Part shown: positions 11,514 to 24,912 of the stretch, piece by piece
Layout of the letters: the number at the start of each line of letters is the position of its first letter
Numbering within the stretch: the first letter of the stretch is position 1
Source of the DNA: Saposhnikovia divaricata
Taxonomy: Eukaryota; Streptophyta; Magnoliopsida; Apiales; Apiaceae
DNA length: 64,000 bases
Assembly (NCBI GenBank): GCA_036435485.1
Contig: CM071598.1
Coordinates: forward strand, 205,261,148-205,325,147
Direction: 5' to 3'
Program-made: the position numbers and the translations under genes
The notes under the pieces: generated by a model
Told to the model about the DNA's origin: nothing
What the model saw: the letters and a program-made list of their open reading frames with translations, nothing else
The model's database searches: none

Positions 11514-14305
11514 TAACAAATGACAAAATGAGAGATAGCGGCCAATTACTATGACCACTAGAATTTGATTTGACAATCCAAAAAAGTTCTATTTTAAAGA
11601 GAAAAAGCAATAAACAACTATGAAAATCTGTGCATGTTCGATAATTACTTAATAAAGATTTTAAAGCAAAAGTGGAAATGAGGCTAGTATTATACTTAAT
11701 AGAATTTAATAATATATATACTTTTTCCTGAAAACTTTATCATATATTTATATTATTATTAACTAAAGACTCATATCAAAATACTTGGCAAACAATTATT
11801 GTAAATATATATATCAAAAATTGATATGTACTATACATTTTCAATTAAGTGTGAATATAGCATAAATTTAATAACAATTACTATTTGCTAATCAATTAAG
11901 GACCCCGACACGTTAAATAATGCCACACTTTAATTAACAGCACTTAATTAATTACCTCCCTGTTGGATTACACTGTTAAACGGTCTAACCAAGAAAGTAT
12001 TATTGATAACTTTTGAGATGTCCCGACATATTAATATTATCTTCTAGCTCAATGTTCACAGTTCTTTAACTATTTATGCATATATATACAAACATATATA
12101 AAATCATATATAGGATGTCACCTTTTTATTTTATGTACATTTGAATCTTATATGTATAGTCAATTCTCGTGCAAACTTTGAATGCCCACCAACTGCTAAT
12201 CTTCCCAATTTCTAATCCATGAAATAAACAAGATTTAATCAATATAAACAAGATTTAATCATATCGTTCTTTTAATCGGGGCATGGATCGAGTAGACATG
12301 TTTAAACTTGTATGTTACGTGAAGGCCATCGTAGAGAGAGATGTAAACACATAAGCTAACACTTAAATTTATCGGTTATTCATGTGACACAATAAGCTAG
12401 TTAGTTAACTTCTACTAGACATAGGTTAATTAGAGGGGCTTAAGCATATAAATACAAGTATAAAAGTAGCGACACCTAATCAAGTGACAATTAATAGAGT
12501 ATCTTAAATAACTATTTTAACAATTGCTTTCCATGATGGGTAAGAAGAACTTTGACTATGTGCATGTTTTCTTTAAGTTGTTACTTCGTTTGCTTTAATG
12601 ACCTAATTATGAATTCAATTAGACGAGCTATCTAATACGTAAACCCACATAAATCTTTCTAGATCTTTTGACTAATTATGTAATAGACACAGTAATCTTA
12701 ATACAGTTGCTAATTTAATAGTACTACTATTAACATTATGATACTATTTAACTATTAAGTGGATAAATATGTACCCCTAACACGCTAAAGTATAATATAT
12801 TATATGAATAAATCACAAAAAAATCTAATAACTTTAAGAAATGGGATCAAGAGAGTTCGATTCTCCTATTACACATAAATTTTTCTTATTGATTCGTAAT
12901 TATTGGTTGCAATTATTGATCGTTAAACAGGATGTATGACGTTGTTAAGCTGAAAATTAATATTTATCCAATTTATATAAGATGACACCCTACTATCAGA
13001 AAAATAGATATGATATGAAATTTGTGCGATTTATCTCGACTCAAAAATTTTTTGTAATTAAAAAAAATGGTAGTAATCGTAGAAAGCCTGATTAAATATT
13101 TTGTAATAAAAAAGGAGATGGGAGAAGTAGTGTGTATCCTCCGTGTTCGACTCTTGCTCACACCAAAAATTATCATAGATGCTAAATTATAAAGTATATA
13201 AGCTAATTTAGTAAAAAAAAGAAAAAAAGAAGGAGATGGTAGTCGTTGTTCCACGTATGAGGAAGAGAGTGTGCCGACAGTCGCTATCAGGGGTTGTACA
13301 TATCGGAATATATATTCCTACCACCAGACACGGACTACGACACCGATATATTCCCGTTTGGCTAACCCTTTATCTGGCGACTACCTCTATTGTTGTCCCT
13401 TTAAAATTCTCTCTTTTTATTCTTTTTCATAAGCCACCCGTTGGACAACTTCTATCTATTCTACATGGTCATTATTGAACAAAAGTGAGGAAAATTATAT
13501 GCAGATCATCAAGTTTTGTCCCTGTCAAAAAATAAAAAATGTCAACTTATGCGTGATTATTTTTTCATAGTTTTGAAGATGACTTGATAACTATGTTTAT
13601 AAATGTAAAGTAGGAACCCTAACCCTAGCATTCAACCTAAAATTGGGAGCAATAAACTTTTCATAATCATCGGGGACCATTAATTTAATTAAGTGTAGTT
13701 CTGGGGTGGTTTTCCCTTAATTATATATCAACTTTTGTAGGGTTCTGTCATTTATATTTACACTCCTATACTCTGTGCATTATTCGACGGAGGTTGATAG
13801 TTTCCTGAATGCATTATATAATATCAATTAAATGTAATTATAAATGTATGATATGTATCGATCGATCGTGGGTTATAAATCGACATTCACCAGTTACCAA
13901 CAATCGTCTTGTCAACACACATAGGCCATGGGTGCATAAATGTGCATTAGAGTGATATATTTAACGCGTGCATGGATGGACCTGTTGGCATTTTAGCTAG
14001 AGTTCAGAAAGGGCCATATCTGATATTTTTCCCCACACTCGCCCAATTTCTCTTGTCCACTAGCTTGTCTAAAGTATAATTATGCATATATAAATTATTT
14101 TGTAGACAAAAAGATTAATTTTGGGAGCTTGGTATTTATTTAGGAATGATCGAGAATGGTGGGGAGCGTCTCTGTATTATCATATGTCATACCTGCAATT
14201 TCACAACTTGCAATAGAGACCGATCGTTTTCATATTTCTTTGTCTGTTGCACTGCAAGCATTAAGGTCCATTTACATTCAAACAAGCGGTAATCATCCAA
14301 ATGTA
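11514..14305. other. AT-rich spacer, target of the copia insertion
   Basis: No gene or repeat boundary that I can support. A 16-bp phrase (AAACAAGATTTAATCA) is duplicated near 12226-12260. Two isolated B-box-like words (GTTCGATTCTCC near 12857, GTTCGACTCTTG near 13143) lack partner A boxes. Confidence 0.55.
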
Positions 14306-14310
14306 TATAC

Positions 14311-15919
14311 TGATGGAATTCGGGCATGAAAACGCAACGGAAATAACGTAAATAACAATTAAAAACGAATTCCAAAGCCCGGATCCATGTATAAAATGAT
14401 GATTATGGTATAAAAATTCTCAAGAACAAGATTATACCTTGTTTAAGCTTTCCAATGGATGTCAAATGGAGATCCTAGCTTGTTGATCTTGAGAGTTAAA
14501 ATTATAACTCCTCCACCGGAATCCACACTTGAATGCTTGCTTGAATCGTCGAACGATTTTCGCCACGGGACGAGGTACTAGCCAAAATAAATAATCGATG
14601 TGTTCTTGACAAATCTTGATTTCTCCCTTGTCTCTAAGATGTGTATGAACTGAAATTTTCAGTTGTGTTCATCTAAGAAGACTAGCCAACCTTTGGCTTA
14701 TAAAGAGAAATAAAGAAAAATGGACCATTAAACAATTAGGCCATTTTTATTTAAACAAATCTTATTTATTTAAATAAATTAATTAAGTCATACTTAATTA
14801 ATTAAATAAGTCAAGAAAATACATCTTCAAATTTTATCTTTAACTAATCAAGTCTCACTTAATTAATTTTATAAAATTCGAATTATTATTTATTATTAAT
14901 TTAAAATCATAATTTAAATTATTATTAATTTAAATTCATGAAATAAATTAATTTCCCTTTTAAACATTCTATGTGTGTGACCCTGTAGGTTATTATTTGA
15001 TTGGCAATAATTTTATTCTCTAATAAAATTACAAACAATAAGCGGCGTCTAGTAACACATTATTGCTACCCAATAAAACAATAATTAAATCAACGATTCA
15101 ATCAACCTTTTATGACTAATGTTCCATGTAATATAATCCCTTTAAATCATGATATTATAGATTAAACTCGAGGCATGTAATGTGTCATCCTCTTCATAAT
15201 TTAATCTTCATTTTCTTGATCGATGAGTAGACTATTTAATCAAATCAACATTTGAGCATGGCCATGCATTTCATAGTCTCACTCAAACAAGAGGCCGATA
15301 ATATCACTCCTTTATCAGGAGATTTAAATCCCATCTAGATCGTTCATATTTCTCACATGATTCATAATATATCCGATATTCACCTTTATCATTATCCGAT
15401 TAAAGATAACTTTTGACGAATTCAAAATATATTAATTCTCATGTAGAATTATAACGACTTCAGGTCTAAGGATCATTACACCATTATCACTGTGAGAATA
15501 CATATGACACATTTATTATTATTATTATTTACCATGATGTATCTCACTGTGGGTCTGTCCAGTACCCTGTACTCGTACAGTTACCTATGCATTGCTTTTA
15601 GTATCTGCATACTTATGACCAATGAGATGTGGTCATCTTGTCAATAAACATACTAGCCTTAATGTATTATTATTGTCCTAAGTAATAATAATACTCGGCT
15701 AGGGACATTTAAGAATATGATACAATCATTATATAATCTCATGTTCAAGTCACATACTTGCAACTACATAATTTGTATCAAGATAATAAGGACATTTATT
15801 ATACTTTATTTATTTCGCAGTAAATAAAGCCAATAATAAATATATATATATCAAATACATAAAATCACTCAAACACAAATACAATTGATTGTATTGACTC
15901 TAGGGCACCAATACTAACA
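14311..15919 (-). repeat. 3' LTR of the copia element
   Basis: 1609 bp. On the coding strand it begins TGTTAGTATTGGTGCCCTAG and ends in CATCA. It matches the LTR at 21889-23495 except for G/T at about 14818, A/G at about 15399, A/C at about 15786 and an extra TA near 15845. Confidence 0.95.
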
Positions 15920-15930
15920 ATCTCCCACTT
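15920..15930 (-). other. Polypurine tract of the copia element
   Basis: AAGTGGGAGAT on the minus strand directly abuts the LTR start (TGTTAG). This is the position and composition expected for the plus-strand primer of a copia element. Confidence 0.8.
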
Positions 15931-15933
15931 GCA

Positions 15934-18900
15934 CTAGAGCCAATCATTCATGTATCGAATACCCATGCTACTAGTGTGACATTCATGCTTCTGCTGCGAC
16001 AGAGCCTTAGTCAGCGGGTCTGCAATATTATCATCAGTATGCACTTTACATATGTGAATATCTCCTCTATCATTTATCTCTCGAATAAGGTGATATCTCC
16101 GAAGTATATGCTTTGTTCTGCTGTGAGCTCTCGGCTCCTTGGCTTGTGCTATAGCTCCATTATTATCGCAGTAAAGATCTATGGGATCTGCGATCGATGG
16201 AACTACACCAAGTACTGTAATGAACTTCCGTATCCATACAGCCTCCTTGGTTGCTTCACATGCCGCAATATACTCGGATTCCATTGTAGAATCAGCTACT
16301 GTGTCTTGCTTCGAACTTTTCCAGCTTACAGCACCTCCATTTAGGCAAAACACAAATCCAGACTGAGACACAGAGTCATCTCTGTCAGTCTGGAAACTGG
16401 CATCCGTGTAACCCTTTACCGTTAGCTTCTCCTCTCCTCCATACACCAAGAATGAATCTTTAGTCCTTTTCAAGTACTTAAGAATATTCTTGACCGCCGT
16501 CCAGTGACCTTCACCTGGATTAGACTGGTATCTGCTCGTCATGCTCAAAGCATACGAAACATCCGGACGAGTACATATCATTGCATACATGATAGATCCA
16601 ATTGCTGAAGCATATGGAATCTTACTCATGCGGTCCTTATCATCCAATGATTTAGGACCATTCTCTTTTGAGATCGTTATCCCATGAGATATGGGTACAT
16701 ATCCCCTTTTTGCATCTTGCATTCCAAAACGATGCAAAATCTTGTCAATATATGTACTCTGGCTTAAGCCGATTAATCTTCTTGATCTATCTCTATAGAT
16801 CCTGATCCCTAATATATAGGTAGCCTCGCCCAAGTCTTTCATAGAAAAACTTTGTCCTAACCAAGTCTTTACAGCCTGTAGAGAAGGAATGTCATTCCCT
16901 ATTAGTAATATATCATCGACATATAATACTAGGAATGCCACATGGCTCCCACTAACCTTTTTGTAAACACATGGTTCATCCACGTTCTGAATAAAGCCAA
17001 AACCTTTGACTATTTCATCAAACCGGATGTTCCATCTCCGAGAGGCCTGCTTCAATCCATAAATGGATCTATGCAGCTTACATACCTTTCCGGCATCCTT
17101 TGGATTTCCAAAACCTTCAGGTTGTGTCATGTACACATCCTCTTCAAGGCTCCCGTTAAGGAAGGTTGTTTTGACATCCATCTGCCATATTTCGTAATCA
17201 TAGTAAGCCGCTATTGCAAGCAAAATTCTGATGGATTTTATCATTGCTACTGGTGAAAAGGTTTCATCATAGTCAATACCATGAATTTGTTTGAAGCCTT
17301 TTGCAACCAGTCGAGCTTTATAGGTCTGTACTTTACCTTCCATGTCGATTTTCTTCTTGAAAATCCATTTGCACTCTATAGGTTTTACCCCTTCAGGTGG
17401 ATCAACCAAAGTCCATACTTGGTTTTCATACATGGAATCCATCTCAGAATTCATGGCTTCTTACCATCTCTCAGAGTCTGGTGAGTTCATAGCATCTTGG
17501 TAGGTGAGAGGCTCATCTTGTTCTATGAGCATCACATCGTCATTTTGAGTTAAGAGAAATCCATAATTCCTCTTTGACTCATGGCGAATCCTACTAGATC
17601 TACGAACAACCTGTGTTTCTTGAGCAATGTTATCTTGTATTTCTTGCTCATGCTCCCCTTCTAGTTCAATGTTATCAAGTGGTTCTCGATCTTCATCGAG
17701 ATCTATTTTCCTCCCACTGTCTTTTCTAGAGACTAGCTCTCTTTCCAAGAATACAGCAGTTCGAGCAACAATTACTTTGTTCTCCGAGGGACTATAGAAA
17801 GAATAACCCTTTGTTTCCTTTGGGTATCCCACAAAATTACATTTTTCAGATTTCGGTCCAAGCTTGTCTGATGTTAGGCGTTTCACAAATGCTTCACATC
17901 CCCATACTTTCATAAAGGACATGCTTTGCCGTTTCTCTGTCCATATCTCATATGGAGTTTGTTGAACCGTTTTAGTAGGAACACGGTTTAGTGTATATGC
18001 AGCCGTTTCTAGGGCATAACCCCAGAAACTAATTGGAAGATCTGCTTGACTCATCATAGATCGCACCATGTCCAACAAGGTACGATTCCTCCTTTCAGAA
18101 ACCCCATTCCATTGTGGTGTTCCAGGAGGAGTTAGTTGTGATACAATACCACACTCCCTCAAATAGTTCTTAAACTCATGGCTTAAGTATTCACCTCCTC
18201 GATCAGATCTTAGAGTTTTTATGCTTTCGCCAGTTTGCTTTTCTACTTCTGCCTTATACTCTTTGAACTTTTCAAATGCCTCGGATTTGTTCTTCAAAAG
18301 ATATACATATCCGTATCTACTGAAATCATCAGTAAACGTAATGAAGTAGAAATAGCCACCCCTTGCCATCGATCTCATAGGACCACATACATCGCTATGT
18401 ATTAGTTCTAGCCGTACGGTGGCCCTCTTACCTTGTCCGGTAAAAGGAGCTTTAGTCATCTTTCCAAGTAAACAAGCCTCGCATTCATCATATGATTCAA
18501 AATCAAACTGATCCAAGAAACCATCTTGATGTAACTTGGAAATGCGTTTCTCGTTTATATGGCCTAGACGACAGTGCCAAAGGTATGTTTGATTTGAGTC
18601 ATTAGTCTTAAGTCGTTTGTTATTTACATTCAAGATAGGAGTATCTAAATTAAGAACATACAAACCGTTAAATAATTGTGCAACACCATAGGTAATGTCA
18701 TTCAAACCAAAAGAGCAACCATTGTCTTTAAAGGTAAATGAAAAACCTTTCTTGTCCAAACAAGAAACAGAAATAATGTTTCTACAAATAGAAGGCACAT
18801 ACAAACAGTTTTCAAGTTCTAATATAAGCCCAGTGGGCAACGATAAATGGTAAGTCCCTACAGCCAAAGCAGCAACCTTTGCTCCATTTCCAACTCGTAG

Positions 18901-19896
18901 GTCTACCTCTCCCTTAGCCAGTGTCCTACTCCTTTGCAGTTCCTGCACATTTATACAAATGTGAGAACCACATCCGGTATCCAATACCCAAGATGTAGAA
19001 GTAGACAAATTGACTTCTATTACATAAATACCTGAAGCAGAAGTCTGGCCAGCAGCCTTCTTCTTCTTAAGTTCTTCCAAATATGCATGACAGTTTCTCC
19101 TCCAGTGTCCCGGTTTACCACAGTGGTGACAATCACCCTTTTCGACACCTCCTTTGGGCTTGGTAGCCTTCTTGGGAGCAGAATTAGGATTGGCAGCAGA
19201 TTTGGACACATTCCTCTTCTTATTGCCCTTCCACTTTCTTTTCCCCTTGGCACCTCCTTTGTTAACCATCAGCATGGGAGTAGGAGATTCCTTCTGAATG
19301 TTGGTTTCAGCAGTTCTTAACATGCCCAACAATTCAGTGGGTGTCTTATCTATCTCATTCATGTTGTAGTTCATAACGAATTGAGAAAAATTCTTGTTGA
19401 GTGATTGTAAGATCAAATCTATTTGAGCCTCCGGACCAATCGGGAAGCCCAAGGTACTTAGTTGTTCAATGTACCCAATCATCTTAAGAACGTGTGGTCC
19501 AACCGGGTCTCGCTCTCCCTGTTTGCAAGCATACAAAGCCTTGCTAGTATCATATCTCTCCTGGCGAGCTTGTCCCTCAAACATGCTTTTGAGGTGCTCA
19601 ATTATTTCAAAAGCATTCATCAACTCATGTTGCTTTTGAATCTCAGGAGCCATGCATGCAAGCATAAGGCATGACACATCATTTGAGTCATCCAAATGCT
19701 TCTGATAAGCATTTTGCTCGGCACGTGTGGCTCCAGCAGGAAGAGGATTTGGGTGAGGAACTTCAATGGCATACAGCTTTCGCTCCTGCCTGAGGACAAT
19801 CCTCAAGTTCCTAAACCAATCTAGGAAGTTTGTCCCTGTCAGCTTTTCCTTTTCTAGGACTGATCGTATCGAAAAGTGGTTTGTGTTGTTTGCCAT
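15934..19896 (-). pseudogene. Copia Gag-Pol polyprotein, one in-frame stop
   Basis: One frame of about 1320 codons runs from ATG 19896 to the stop at 15934, interrupted only by TAA at 17463-17461, where tryptophan precedes and Glu-Ala-Met follows. In order: an amino-terminal Gag (about 230 residues); a CCHC knuckle (CHHCGKPGHWRRNC, about residue 255); a retropepsin motif LDTGCGSH (about 305); an integrase HHCC region (HCRLGHI...CEACLLGK); the integrase D-D-E core (HSDVCGPM, SDRGGEY, NGVSERRNRTL); copia RT with FLVLYVDD near 16915; and RNase H with TDAS, ESEY and DNNGA. All catalytic residues that I can see are present. The stop could result from one C-to-T change. The protein would replicate the element in virus-like particles if read through. 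Confidence 0.95.
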
Positions 19897-21875
19897 TTAT
19901 TATCTACAATTTTGTAAAAGCGCATAAAATGAGTTAGTTTGCATGTTTCGTAAAACCAATTATGTTCAAGTTGATTTATAGCATATTCGTAATATACCTC
20001 CCACTATTTTTATCAAATTAATAGCCCTTACTATCAATTCGGAAAATGGTTCCCATAAAACCTTTTCTTAGTGAGCCAAGATCCATATTTCATCATATTT
20101 TAAGTCAGCTTTGGCTTTCCTCTTAAACATGATTATTTAGGTAGACCGTTATGTCAATTATATCGTATATAACTCTTGGATAGTTTAGTGAACAACATAT
20201 TGCTCCGATCTATCTAATAGATTTCACTAAACTCTATGCTTATAAGTTCATAATCCTATTATGACGACTTATTTAAGTTGAACCCAACAATAACATTTTA
20301 AGTAAGCTTGTTTACTTAATCACATCTCACCACGATAAAAGAGAAGCCCTTGCTTTGGCAAATCCACTCCTCAATGATCTAGGATTTAATGAGTGTTATT
20401 TGTTGGAAAGCATCTGTTTAACTTAATATTTCTTAAGGGATTTTTAGAAAAATTTAACGATCTTGATCGTCTGTTTAAATCTTAAATCGTTACAGATTTT
20501 ATCTTGTTTAAACATGGCATATGTGTCGTATCTAATACATACATTCTAAAATATCCATACATCCATGCATCCATCCATATATCTAATATATCCATGCATC
20601 ATATGTAAAGTGCAGTTACGCAAAATTAAACGTGCAATGGTTATGGCCCGATCCTATGCGATCTTTTCGAGCTAATGAAAAGATCAAGATCAATCTATGG
20701 TTGTAATAACTAATTATTACAAAATTCTTCATCGCTTCCAAAGCCTCCATTGATTGCCTCCAAGCTCGTTTTGAAATACATTACAAAAGAACTCGAGTTG
20801 CATTCGAGATAAAATAATTACAAGAATAACGACATGCAAGTCGTATTTAATTATTACAGACCATAAATAAAATTACAACATTTATTCTACGGGTCTTTAG
20901 GCCATAACCAATGCACCATGCTCATATAACAATTATAGACATCGCATTAATCATTATCACATCATATATAACGATTAATATTTAACTCCTTAATTTAAAT
21001 ACCTAATTATTTAAAAAGGAATTAAAAAAATCAATTTTAATTATTAAAATCGAATTTAAAATTAAAATTAATCAAAATCGCATTTAATAATAATATTAAA
21101 TTCGAAATTTAAATATTCAATTATTAAAAGCATTAATTAAAATAAAATTCGAATTAATAATAATATTCAAATTCATAATTTAAATATATTACAAAATTCG
21201 AAATTAAATTAATTAATAAAATTTTGAATTAATAATAATATATAAATTCATAATTTAAATATACAATTATTAAAACTTTAATCATTAAAGGCATTAGGAA
21301 TATAATGATTAAAACCAATAAGTTTTCTTTTCTAAAGTAAGAGGAAAAGTAAAGGGAAATTTTAAAATTTAGAAAAAGTTAAAATTTCATTATAGCGCAC
21401 AGACTGTATCTGCCCACTACTGAGTCTGCCTGCTCCTGATACGCAACTTTATCATGCGCAGTACCTGTATATCACTGATGCGCATGACATGCATGCGTAA
21501 TACCTGTAGTTTTCTAACGAAACGCATTATCAATATGCGTAACAACTGTACAAATCTGGTAAAACGCATGATAGTAATGCGTTACAGTCTTTTATACCAG
21601 TTCTTCCCAGAATGTTGCAGAAGCGCCAGAAACTTTGCAGAATGTTTTCAGCTGTTCTGATCAGTTCTAAAATGTATCCTAATGATGTGTTTAACATATC
21701 TAGCATATAGTACATCATCCAAAACATGTAATAACAATTTATAACATCATACAAACAATTATAACAATTTATAGATCACCTTTTGTATGTTAAAATGAAG
21801 CATGGCAAAATTTCATAAATTCATGTATGTTTCATTTTCAAGAACAAAACACCAAATCATCCTTTTATACATGTA
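19897..21875 (-). other. Copia 5' leader, non-coding
   Basis: About 2 kb between the primer-binding site and the gag ATG, unusually long for copia and very AT-rich (20900-21300 is nearly pure A/T). It contains the 42-bp palindromic repeats listed separately. No conserved ORF is seen on either strand. Confidence 0.7.
21441..21590. repeat. Four diverged 40-42-bp palindromic units in the copia leader
   Basis: ACGCAACTTTATCATGCGC, GCGCATGACATGCATGCGT, ACGCATTATCAATATGCGT and ACGCATGATAGTAATGCGT begin at about 21441, 21480, 21522 and 21564. The first three are followed by a related ACCTGTA-like word. Each core is an inverted repeat of ACGCAT/ATGCGT. Confidence 0.75.
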
Positions 21876-21887
21876 GCTCTGATACCA
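21876..21887 (-). other. Primer-binding site, initiator tRNA-Met
   Basis: TGGTATCAGAGC on the minus strand, one base from the end of the 5' LTR. It matches the 3' end of plant initiator tRNA-Met and proves that the element reads on the minus strand. Confidence 0.95.
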
Positions 21888-21888
21888 T

Positions 21889-23495
21889 TGATGGAATTCG
21901 GGCATGAAAACGCAACGGAAATAACGTAAATAACAATTAAAAACGAATTCCAAAGCCCGGATCCATGTATAAAATGATGATTATGGTATAAAAATTCTCA
22001 AGAACAAGATTATACCTTGTTTAAGCTTTCCAATGGATGTCAAATGGAGATCCTAGCTTGTTGATCTTGAGAGTTAAAATTATAACTCCTCCACCGGAAT
22101 CCACACTTGAATGCTTGCTTGAATCGTCGAACGATTTTCGCCACGGGACGAGGTACTAGCCAAAATAAATAATCGATGTGTTCTTGACAAATCTTGATTT
22201 CTCCCTTGTCTCTAAGATGTGTATGAACTGAAATTTTCAGTTGTGTTCATCTAAGAAGACTAGCCAACCTTTGGCTTATAAAGAGAAATAAAGAAAAATG
22301 GACCATTAAACAATTAGGCCATTTTTATTTAAACAAATCTTATTTATTTAAATAAATTAATTAAGTCATACTTAATTAATTAAATAAGTCAATAAAATAC
22401 ATCTTCAAATTTTATCTTTAACTAATCAAGTCTCACTTAATTAATTTTATAAAATTCGAATTATTATTTATTATTAATTTAAAATCATAATTTAAATTAT
22501 TATTAATTTAAATTCATGAAATAAATTAATTTCCCTTTTAAACATTCTATGTGTGTGACCCTGTAGGTTATTATTTGATTGGCAATAATTTTATTCTCTA
22601 ATAAAATTACAAACAATAAGCGGCGTCTAGTAACACATTATTGCTACCCAATAAAACAATAATTAAATCAACGATTCAATCAACCTTTTATGACTAATGT
22701 TCCATGTAATATAATCCCTTTAAATCATGATATTATAGATTAAACTCGAGGCATGTAATGTGTCATCCTCTTCATAATTTAATCTTCATTTTCTTGATCG
22801 ATGAGTAGACTATTTAATCAAATCAACATTTGAGCATGGCCATGCATTTCATAGTCTCACTCAAACAAGAGGCCGATAATATCACTCCTTTATCAGGAGA
22901 TTTAAATCCCATCTAGATCGTTCATATTTCTCACATGATTCATAATATATCCGATATTCACCTTTATCATTATCCGGTTAAAGATAACTTTTGACGAATT
23001 CAAAATATATTAATTCTCATGTAGAATTATAACGACTTCAGGTCTAAGGATCATTACACCATTATCACTGTGAGAATACATATGACACATTTATTATTAT
23101 TATTATTTACCATGATGTATCTCACTGTGGGTCTGTCCAGTACCCTGTACTCGTACAGTTACCTATGCATTGCTTTTAGTATCTGCATACTTATGACCAA
23201 TGAGATGTGGTCATCTTGTCAATAAACATACTAGCCTTAATGTATTATTATTGTCCTAAGTAATAATAATACTCGGCTAGGGACATTTAAGAATATGATA
23301 CAATCATTATATAATCTCATGTTCAAGTCACATACTTGCAACTACATAATTTGTATCAAGATACTAAGGACATTTATTATACTTTATTTATTTCGCAGTA
23401 AATAAAGCCAATAATAAATATATATATCAAATACATAAAATCACTCAAACACAAATACAATTGATTGTATTGACTCTAGGGCACCAATACTAACA
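21889..23495 (-). repeat. 5' LTR of the copia element
   Basis: 1607 bp, next to the primer site. A possible TATA box (TTATAAG on the minus strand, near 22276) would place the transcript start about 350 bp before the LTR end. It is almost identical to the 3' LTR. Confidence 0.95.
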
Positions 23496-23548
23496 TATAC
23501 AATTTCTTCCCACATGTGTATTGTATATACATATGAGTCCCACTCTAT

Positions 23549-23880
23549 AGAGAACCGGAGAACCGTGGAGAATCACTTAAAATGCATTAAAATTGCCTTT
23601 TATATAAGGCCCCTAGCGGGGCCCTTTTACAGAAAAGTCTTATAATTCTACCCTCTATCCATTCATCCAAAAAAAAAAAAAATTAAAAAAGTTGTTGCCA
23701 CGTCATCATTTTTTTAAAAAATTTAAATTTTTTTTTATAATTTTTTTTTATATAGATAGATAGGGGGTTGAATTATAAGACTTTTTTGTGAAGGTGCCCC
23801 TGCGGGACCCTTATATAAAGGACAACTTTAATACATTTTAAGTGGTTCTCCACGGTTCTTCACGTAAGATGATTCTCCAT
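23549..23880. mobile_element. Foldback MITE with arms of about 110 bp
   Basis: The left arm (GGAGAACCGTGGAGAATCAC, TTAAAATG..., TATATAAGG, GCCCC) pairs with the reverse complement of the right arm ending near 23864. CTTATAATTC closes both arms around an A/T-rich loop of about 100 bp. The arms look about 85% alike, and the exact outer limits are uncertain by about 15 bp. It encodes no protein. No TSD was established, so the superfamily is unknown. Confidence 0.7.
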
Positions 23881-24237
23881 AAAATAATGGTCTATATATA
23901 TATATTTGTGCACAAACGAACGAAAATGTATATAAATCACACAATGGATTAATGGAAACTTAATTAGTAGAAACTAGAGGGATTTGATTTCCTCGATCTT
24001 TGGTGATCTAAAGGTGTTGATGAATGTTATGACTGATTATACATTAACTTTAAACATGCCGTTTTATAGTCAAAGTTGGCTAGCAGCCACATGTCGTAAT
24101 GAAATATCATGCGGCAACAATCACCTGCCATAATATTATAAAATATTACTGTTTACGGTTGTCATCCAACGTTGATTTGGAAATCAATATCCATATATAA
24201 TTGATGCATGCATATATTTCAGAGGTGTATATCGAGA

Positions 24238-24314
24238 TTTGGGGTGTTTGGGAGTACTTATTTTCAGAATAAGTCAATTTATCCGAAAATAAGTTCATAA
24301 GGATTTAAAATAAG
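24238..24314. mobile_element. Truncated hAT-like MITE end
   Basis: It begins GGGGTGTTTGGGAGTACTTA and continues with TTTATCCGAAAATAAG, resembling the left end of the copy at 11305. It stops where the next MITE begins at 24315, so it is a fragment. Confidence 0.45.
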
Positions 24315-24654
24315 AGGCCGTTTGGGATTGCTTAAAATAAGTTACTTATGACTTAATGGAGTTGAATGAATGTGTTTAGGTAAGTTTACAAGTTAAATGG
24401 GTGTTAATAATTTTGACTTAAAGTAAAATTTGACTTAAAAAAAATTAAATTCATGTTATTTAAACTTTATAAGAATTCTGGAAATTTAAAAAAAAAAAAA
24501 AAATCGATAAGTCATAAGTCAAAAGTACCTAAATGGAACTTAATTACTTAAAGCAGTTTTTTAACTTAAAACCGGCTTAAAATCGTGGTTAACAAACATG
24601 TCAAAAACTACTTAAAGCCGTTTTTAGCTTTAAGTAGTGTTTGCCAAACACCCT
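24315..24654. mobile_element. hAT-like MITE, family shared with 60855-61240
   Basis: It starts AGGCCGTTTGGGATTGCTTA and ends GTTTGCCAAACACCCTC, giving imperfect inverted ends. Internal phrases (GCTTAAAATAAGTTACTT, AATTTTGACTTAAAGT, AAGTCATAAGTCAAAA, TTTTTTAACTTAAA) recur in the same order at 60855-61240, so the two are copies of one family. Confidence 0.7.
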
Positions 24655-24912
24655 CTGCTCGAATGGTTATGATTAATAAGCAGGAATTTGTCTAAATGAA
24701 TAATGACAAGTGCATGCATGCACACATCTGCTTTTGGAGTAAAATGAGCAAGTTGAACATATATTTCAGCAAATTATTGGCCCATGCAAGGATTCCGTAT
24801 CTCACCAACAAAACAACCAGCGTTAGCGTTTTCGAATTGGCTCCCTCAGCGTGGCCCTATCATTTAATCATAATACAAATAATGGTGAGTTCTAGCAAAT
24901 AATTGCACCGAT

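Larger units (their letters stand above)
14311..23495 (-). mobile_element. Young Ty1/copia retrotransposon, almost intact
   Basis: Complete element with LTRs at 14311-15919 and 21889-23495. TATAC is duplicated at 14306-14310 and 23496-23500. It has an initiator-Met primer site, a polypurine tract and a gag-pol frame in the order Gag, protease, integrase, RT, RNase H, all on the minus strand. Comparing the LTRs by eye I find three substitutions and one 2-bp TA-repeat length difference over 1.6 kb, so it inserted recently. One nonsense codon splits the polyprotein. Confidence 0.95.
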
